Positions 6,015 through 7,652 of a stretch of 7,652 nt of DNA are shown piece after piece. The stretch covers positions 1 through 7,652 of the forward strand of contig JASEIZ010000098.1 of NCBI GenBank assembly GCA_030017395.1, read 5' to 3'. A program made the position numbers and the translations under genes. The notes under the pieces are model-generated. The model was not told the origin of the DNA, ran no database searches, and worked only from the letters and a program-made list of their open reading frames with translations. The DNA comes from Desulfobacterales bacterium (GTDB lineage Bacteria; Desulfobacterota; Desulfobacteria; Desulfobacterales; ETH-SRB1). Position 1 is the first letter of the stretch. Every line of letters starts with the position of its first letter.

Positions 6015-6046
6015 AAACTGAGCAAAAGTCTCCTTTTGCTCAGTTT
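6015..6046 (-). terminator. 14-bp perfect hairpin downstream of usp
   Basis: AAACTGAGCAAAAG (6015-6028) pairs perfectly with CTTTTGCTCAGTTT (6033-6046) around a 4-base loop. On the minus strand it lies 55 bp beyond the usp stop and is followed by TCTTAATGTTTTTG, which is moderately T-rich. It probably ends the rnfB-usp transcript. The U-tract is not ideal, so it might instead be a processing hairpin or part of the adjacent repeat. Confidence 0.6.
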
Positions 6047-6048
6047 CG

Positions 6049-6085
6049 GTCATTGCGAAAAGTGAAACAACGAAGCAATTTTTTG
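6049..6085. repeat. degenerate dispersed intergenic repeat (CATTGCGA...CGAAGCAAT type)
   Basis: The stretch reads GTCATTGCGAAAAGTG, then AAACAACGAAGCAATTTTTT. ATTGC (6052-6056) and GCAAT (6075-6079) are inverted. The layout matches a dispersed repeat I know from deltaproteobacterial genomes, whose usual form has GCGAAGCGACGAAGCAATC. This copy appears decayed. Confidence 0.45.
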
Positions 6086-6101
6086 GGCTATCAACATGTT
6101 T

Positions 6102-6569
6102 CTATTCAACAATCCAGACAGTGCAATCTTTTATATTCTGTACAATTTTATTAGATACGCTTCCCAACACAAAGGCAGCAGTCGCGGACAACCCTCTACG
6201 TCCCACCACAACTGTGTCGTATTTTCCGTTTTCTGCCTCTGCTATGATATCCCTGGCAATGCCGATAAGCTTGTTTTGTATCTTTACTTTAACGGTGTCA
6301 TCAGAAAATCCCGCATCCTTTAAAATGGTCCGGCACTCCTCCATCATTGATTCCGCTTTTTTTTTCCCCTCACTGACCATCCATTTCAGTTCAACAACCT
6401 TTTCTGAAAATAATGGCTGCCCGATCTGTTTTTCCAGGCTTGAAGACATCGTCGGCAATACGCTAAACAAAGTTATATTGTTACTTGCTGCGGGCTTAAC
6501 AGTAGAAGCAACATAATTAACAACTTTTTTCGCATAATCGGATTCATCTAAAGCAATTAGAATCTTCAT
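6102..6569 (-). CDS. universal stress protein, UspA family
   Basis: Cytoplasmic nucleotide-binding stress protein with one Usp domain (155 aa). The N-terminal strand MKILIALDES has the family Asp at position 8. The ATP-binding signature G-x2-G-x9-G-S is present as G123, G126, G136 and S137, so the protein should belong to the ATP-binding type. AGGAG (6584-6580) lies 10 nt upstream of the ATG. The gene starts 50 bp after the rnfB-like stop and is likely co-transcribed with it. Usp genes often sit beside transporters and respiratory genes in anaerobes, where they are thought to act as regulators, but a target cannot be named here. Confidence 0.93.
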   Translation of the reverse strand: MKILIALDESDYAKKVVNYVASTVKPAASNNITLFSVLPTMSSSLEKQIGQPLFSEKVVELKWMVSEGKKKAESMMEECRTILKDAGFSDDTVKVKIQNKLIGIARDIIAEAENGKYDTVVVGRRGLSATAAFVLGSVSNKIVQNIKDCTVWIVE

Positions 6570-6619
6570 ATCTTTTTTTCTCCTAAATTTAAGTAGAGGC
6601 CGGATAACCCCTTATAAAG

Positions 6620-7420
6620 TCAGGCGGCGATCAGACTCTGAATAATTCCTGTCGGGCAATCTTCAAAACACTTCCCACAACCCGTGCACTTTTCACCGTC
6701 AACTATTGCCAGGAATCTATCAACTATTATAGCTTCTTCCGGACATGCTTTTCTACATTTTCCGCAGCCCTGACAGCCAACATTGCATATATCCTTAACA
6801 ACTTTTCCGCCGTCATGGGAACTGCAAAGAGTCGCTACTTTTTGCGATTCTTTTATCAACGCTGGAATGTGGCGAGGGCAGATATTTACACATGTGCCGC
6901 AGCCTGTGCAGAGCTTTTCATTTACTACAGGCAGGCCATTCTCTCCCATTTCTAAGGCGCCAAAAGGACAATTTACAACACAGGTCCCAAGACCAAGGCA
7001 GCCATACTTGCAACTTTTGTCTCCTCCGGCAAGCAGAATAGCCGCTCGGCAGTCTAATACGCCCTTGTAATTGTATTTTCGTTCTGCAGCGCTATGGGTG
7101 CCTTTACAAAATATGTTGATTATATCCCTTTCAGCCGATCCAGCGGACACTCCAAGAACAGCGGCAATTGCCTCTGCTATGTCATCGCCGCCAGCCTTAC
7201 AAGCATTGGGTGGGGCTTCGCCCGCCGCTATAGCAACGGCTGCGTCGCTGCAGCCGGCATAGCCGCATCCTCCACAATTCGCGCCTGGAAGACACTCATC
7301 TATAGCAACAACTTTTGGATCAACATAGACATAAAAAACTTTTGACGCAATTCCCAGTACAACACTTAGCGCCAAGCCGATGCCGCCCATTGCCACCATT
7401 GCATTTAATATGGGTCCCAT
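6620..7420 (-). CDS. rnfB: RnfB-like membrane-anchored polyferredoxin
   Basis: Electron-transfer protein of the RnfB family, which brings ferredoxin electrons to the membrane-bound Rnf complex. The 266 aa comprise an N-terminal membrane helix (about 7-32), the RnfB-specific Fe-S motif C43-x5-C49-x2-C52-x4-C57 (CLPGANCGGCGYAGC), and four ferredoxin-type cluster sites. These are C137/141/147/151 (CKYGCLGLGTC...CP), C171/174/177/181, C216/219/222/226 and C245/248/251/255. Additional cysteines C74, C105, C124, C199 and C212 are at positions often seen in long RnfB proteins. It has more clusters than the ~190-aa E. coli type and resembles the longer RnfB of anaerobes. AGGAGG (7437-7432) lies 11 nt before the ATG. 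No rnfA, C, D, G or E is in the window. The 232 bp upstream are non-coding and the next genes are usp and nhaD, so it may be an orphan RnfB paralogue. It ends in a normal TGA, followed by no conserved sequence. Confidence 0.87.
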   Translation of the reverse strand: MGPILNAMVAMGGIGLALSVVLGIASKVFYVYVDPKVVAIDECLPGANCGGCGYAGCSDAAVAIAAGEAPPNACKAGGDDIAEAIAAVLGVSAGSAERDIINIFCKGTHSAAERKYNYKGVLDCRAAILLAGGDKSCKYGCLGLGTCVVNCPFGALEMGENGLPVVNEKLCTGCGTCVNICPRHIPALIKESQKVATLCSSHDGGKVVKDICNVGCQGCGKCRKACPEEAIIVDRFLAIVDGEKCTGCGKCFEDCPTGIIQSLIAA

Positions 7421-7652
7421 AAAATTCGCTGCCTCCTAATTTTGCCGGTTTTGTAAAAAGTCGTATTCCCCCATTTGTGACGGAACTTATTGAAAAGTTG
7501 CCTACATGGCTTGTAGGATATTGATTTGACAAAAACTTTGAACAAAGACCGCCGGGGAAATAGTTAATTTCATCACTTTTATTTTATATTTATGCAGACT
7601 TGATGAACTCGTAAAAAGTCCCGAAATCGTCATGCCGGACTTGATCCGGCAT
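7421..7652. other. non-coding region upstream of the rnfB-like gene
   Basis: I see no plausible gene in these 232 bases. They contain the rnfB ribosome-binding site, a 6-bp inverted repeat CCTACA/TGTAGG (7501-7506 and 7512-7517), two copies of GTAAAAAGTC (7453-7462 and 7611-7620), and the start of a dispersed hairpin repeat. The rnfB promoter should lie here, but I find only weak matches, such as TTCAAA then TATCCT with a 16-nt gap on the minus strand. Confidence 0.6.
7601..7652. repeat. dispersed hairpin repeat, cut by the window edge
   Basis: TGATGAACTCGTAAAAAGTC (7601-7620) is followed by a perfect 8-bp inverted repeat, ATGCCGGA (7632-7639) with TCCGGCAT (7645-7652), around CTTGA. Both pieces are familiar to me as parts of an abundant intergenic repeat in deltaproteobacteria. 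The element may continue beyond the window, so its full length is unknown. Confidence 0.6.

Noticed and set aside
6620..6622. TGA at the end of the rnfB-like gene as a second selenocysteine codon
   Set aside because: The codons after it run only to the usp ribosome-binding site, show no conserved motif and the protein is already full length, so it is a normal stop.
7501..7517. CCTACA/TGTAGG inverted repeat as an operator for rnfB
   Set aside because: Short and with no recognisable regulator consensus or clear promoter next to it; mentioned only within the intergenic entry.

Overview
The window looks like a chromosomal segment of a sulfate-reducing Desulfobacterota (deltaproteobacterium), probably from the Desulfobacterales side. 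The grounds are a type II tetraheme cytochrome c3 / Tmc-type electron-transfer operon, an RnfB-like polyferredoxin, moderately low GC, and dispersed hairpin repeats of a style common in that group. The genus cannot be determined from the sequence alone.

Layout. Positions 1-1690 run rightward: the 3' end of a PASTA-domain protein gene, rpe (ribulose-phosphate 3-epimerase) and aroQ (type II 3-dehydroquinate dehydratase). A 12-bp-stem terminator overlaps the aroQ stop codon. Everything from 1724 to 7420 is transcribed leftward and converges on that terminator. In transcription order it holds an RnfB-like membrane-anchored polyferredoxin, a universal stress protein, a strong hairpin, an NhaD/CitMHS-type Na+/H+ antiporter with a His-rich leader region, and then a three-gene tmcC-tmcB-tmcA operon. 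That operon has its own consensus -35 box and a palindromic operator. Positions 7421-7652 are non-coding and carry fragments of dispersed repeats.

Main discovery. The tmcB-like gene is interrupted by an in-frame TGA at 2703..2701 (minus strand), yet the same frame stays open for 181 codons on the far side and encodes the rest of the protein. The TGA falls in the motif T-E-[TGA]-G-H-A-Y-R, where I recall relatives having cysteine (TECGHAYR). Just downstream is a GC-rich hairpin with an 8-bp stem and a GUU apical loop starting 24 nt after the UGA, which fits the bacterial SECIS layout. The simplest reading is a 440-residue selenoprotein with selenocysteine at residue 259. It is the cytoplasmic HdrD-like subunit of a transmembrane electron-transfer complex. 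An ordinary gene caller would report two fragments or a pseudogene.

How the genes work together (inference from families). TmcA takes periplasmic electrons, ultimately from H2 or formate via cytochrome c3. TmcC carries them across the membrane through b hemes. TmcB receives them in the cytoplasm on [4Fe-4S] and CCG-type clusters for use in sulfate respiration. The neighbouring RnfB-like protein and Na+/H+ antiporter make this an ion- and redox-coupled energy-conservation neighbourhood. No selA/selB/selC/selD gene is in the window, so the Sec machinery must be looked for elsewhere in the genome.
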